A DNA stretch of 6,567 nt, taken from the NCBI GenBank assembly GCA_042091035.1, contig JBELIG010000182.1:1-6567 (forward strand). Direction: 5' to 3'. Every line of letters starts with the position of its first letter. Position 1 is the stretch's first letter. The notes under the pieces were generated by a model. The model saw nothing but the letters and a program-made list of their open reading frames with translations, was not told the origin of the DNA and searched no databases. The position numbers and the translations under genes were made by a program. This document shows, one piece after another, positions 6,521 through 6,567 of this stretch. The DNA comes from AM-2324 sp042091035. Lineage in GTDB: Bacteria; Bacteroidota; Bacteroidia; Chitinophagales; Saprospiraceae.

Positions 6521-6567
6521 TGTCCTCGGGTATTAAATTAAATAAAATCTTTTTTCAATCCACAAGA

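Noticed and set aside
6521..6567. Promoter for the OmpA-family gene in the 47 bases before it.
   Set aside because: On the minus strand there is a TTG at 6565-6563 and a TAATTTAA at 6540-6533 with 22 nt between, but the box misses two bases and the upstream sequence is cut off by the window edge, so no call is justified.

Overview
The window looks like an ordinary chromosomal stretch from a member of the Bacteroidota, probably a marine or environmental Cytophagales/Flavobacteriia-type lineage (the phylum call is firm, the finer placement is a guess). The reasons are: low to moderate GC; a perfect Bacteroidota-type promoter (TTG, 19 nt, TAAATTTG) before the E2 gene; mostly A-rich start contexts without Shine-Dalgarno sites; an OmpA protein with thrombospondin-type-3 calcium repeats; and a GT2 glycosyltransferase fused to a membrane/sugar-transferase-like tail.

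Layout. Positions 1-3109, minus strand, read right to left: recR (recombination mediator), a 656-residue GT2 membrane fusion protein, and an M20D amidohydrolase cut off by the left window edge. The spacing (17 nt between the first two, a 17-nt or 8-nt overlap between the last two) indicates one transcription unit. Positions 3110-3272 are a divergent promoter region. Positions 3273-4508, plus strand: the dihydrolipoamide acetyltransferase (E2) of pyruvate dehydrogenase, standing without its E1 partners and ending in a strong hairpin terminator. Positions 4578-4940, plus strand: a small CoA-binding (YccU-like) protein whose likely promoter is embedded in that terminator. Positions 4939-4975: a bidirectional terminator between converging genes. 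Positions 4997-6520, minus strand: a secreted outer-membrane beta-barrel/TSP3/OmpA protein. No gene-free stretch exceeds 300 bases.

Functionally these are housekeeping or cell-envelope genes: DNA repair, surface polysaccharide synthesis, acyl-amino-acid hydrolysis, central carbon metabolism and outer-membrane anchoring to peptidoglycan. I see no mobile element, CRISPR array, RNA gene or defence cassette. The most interesting item is the C-terminal half of the glycosyltransferase, which looks like a polyprenyl-phosphate sugar-transferase (WbaP-like) that has kept its membrane helices, a Rossmann-like domain and the tail motifs but has lost the catalytic core. No convincing new multi-gene system is visible.
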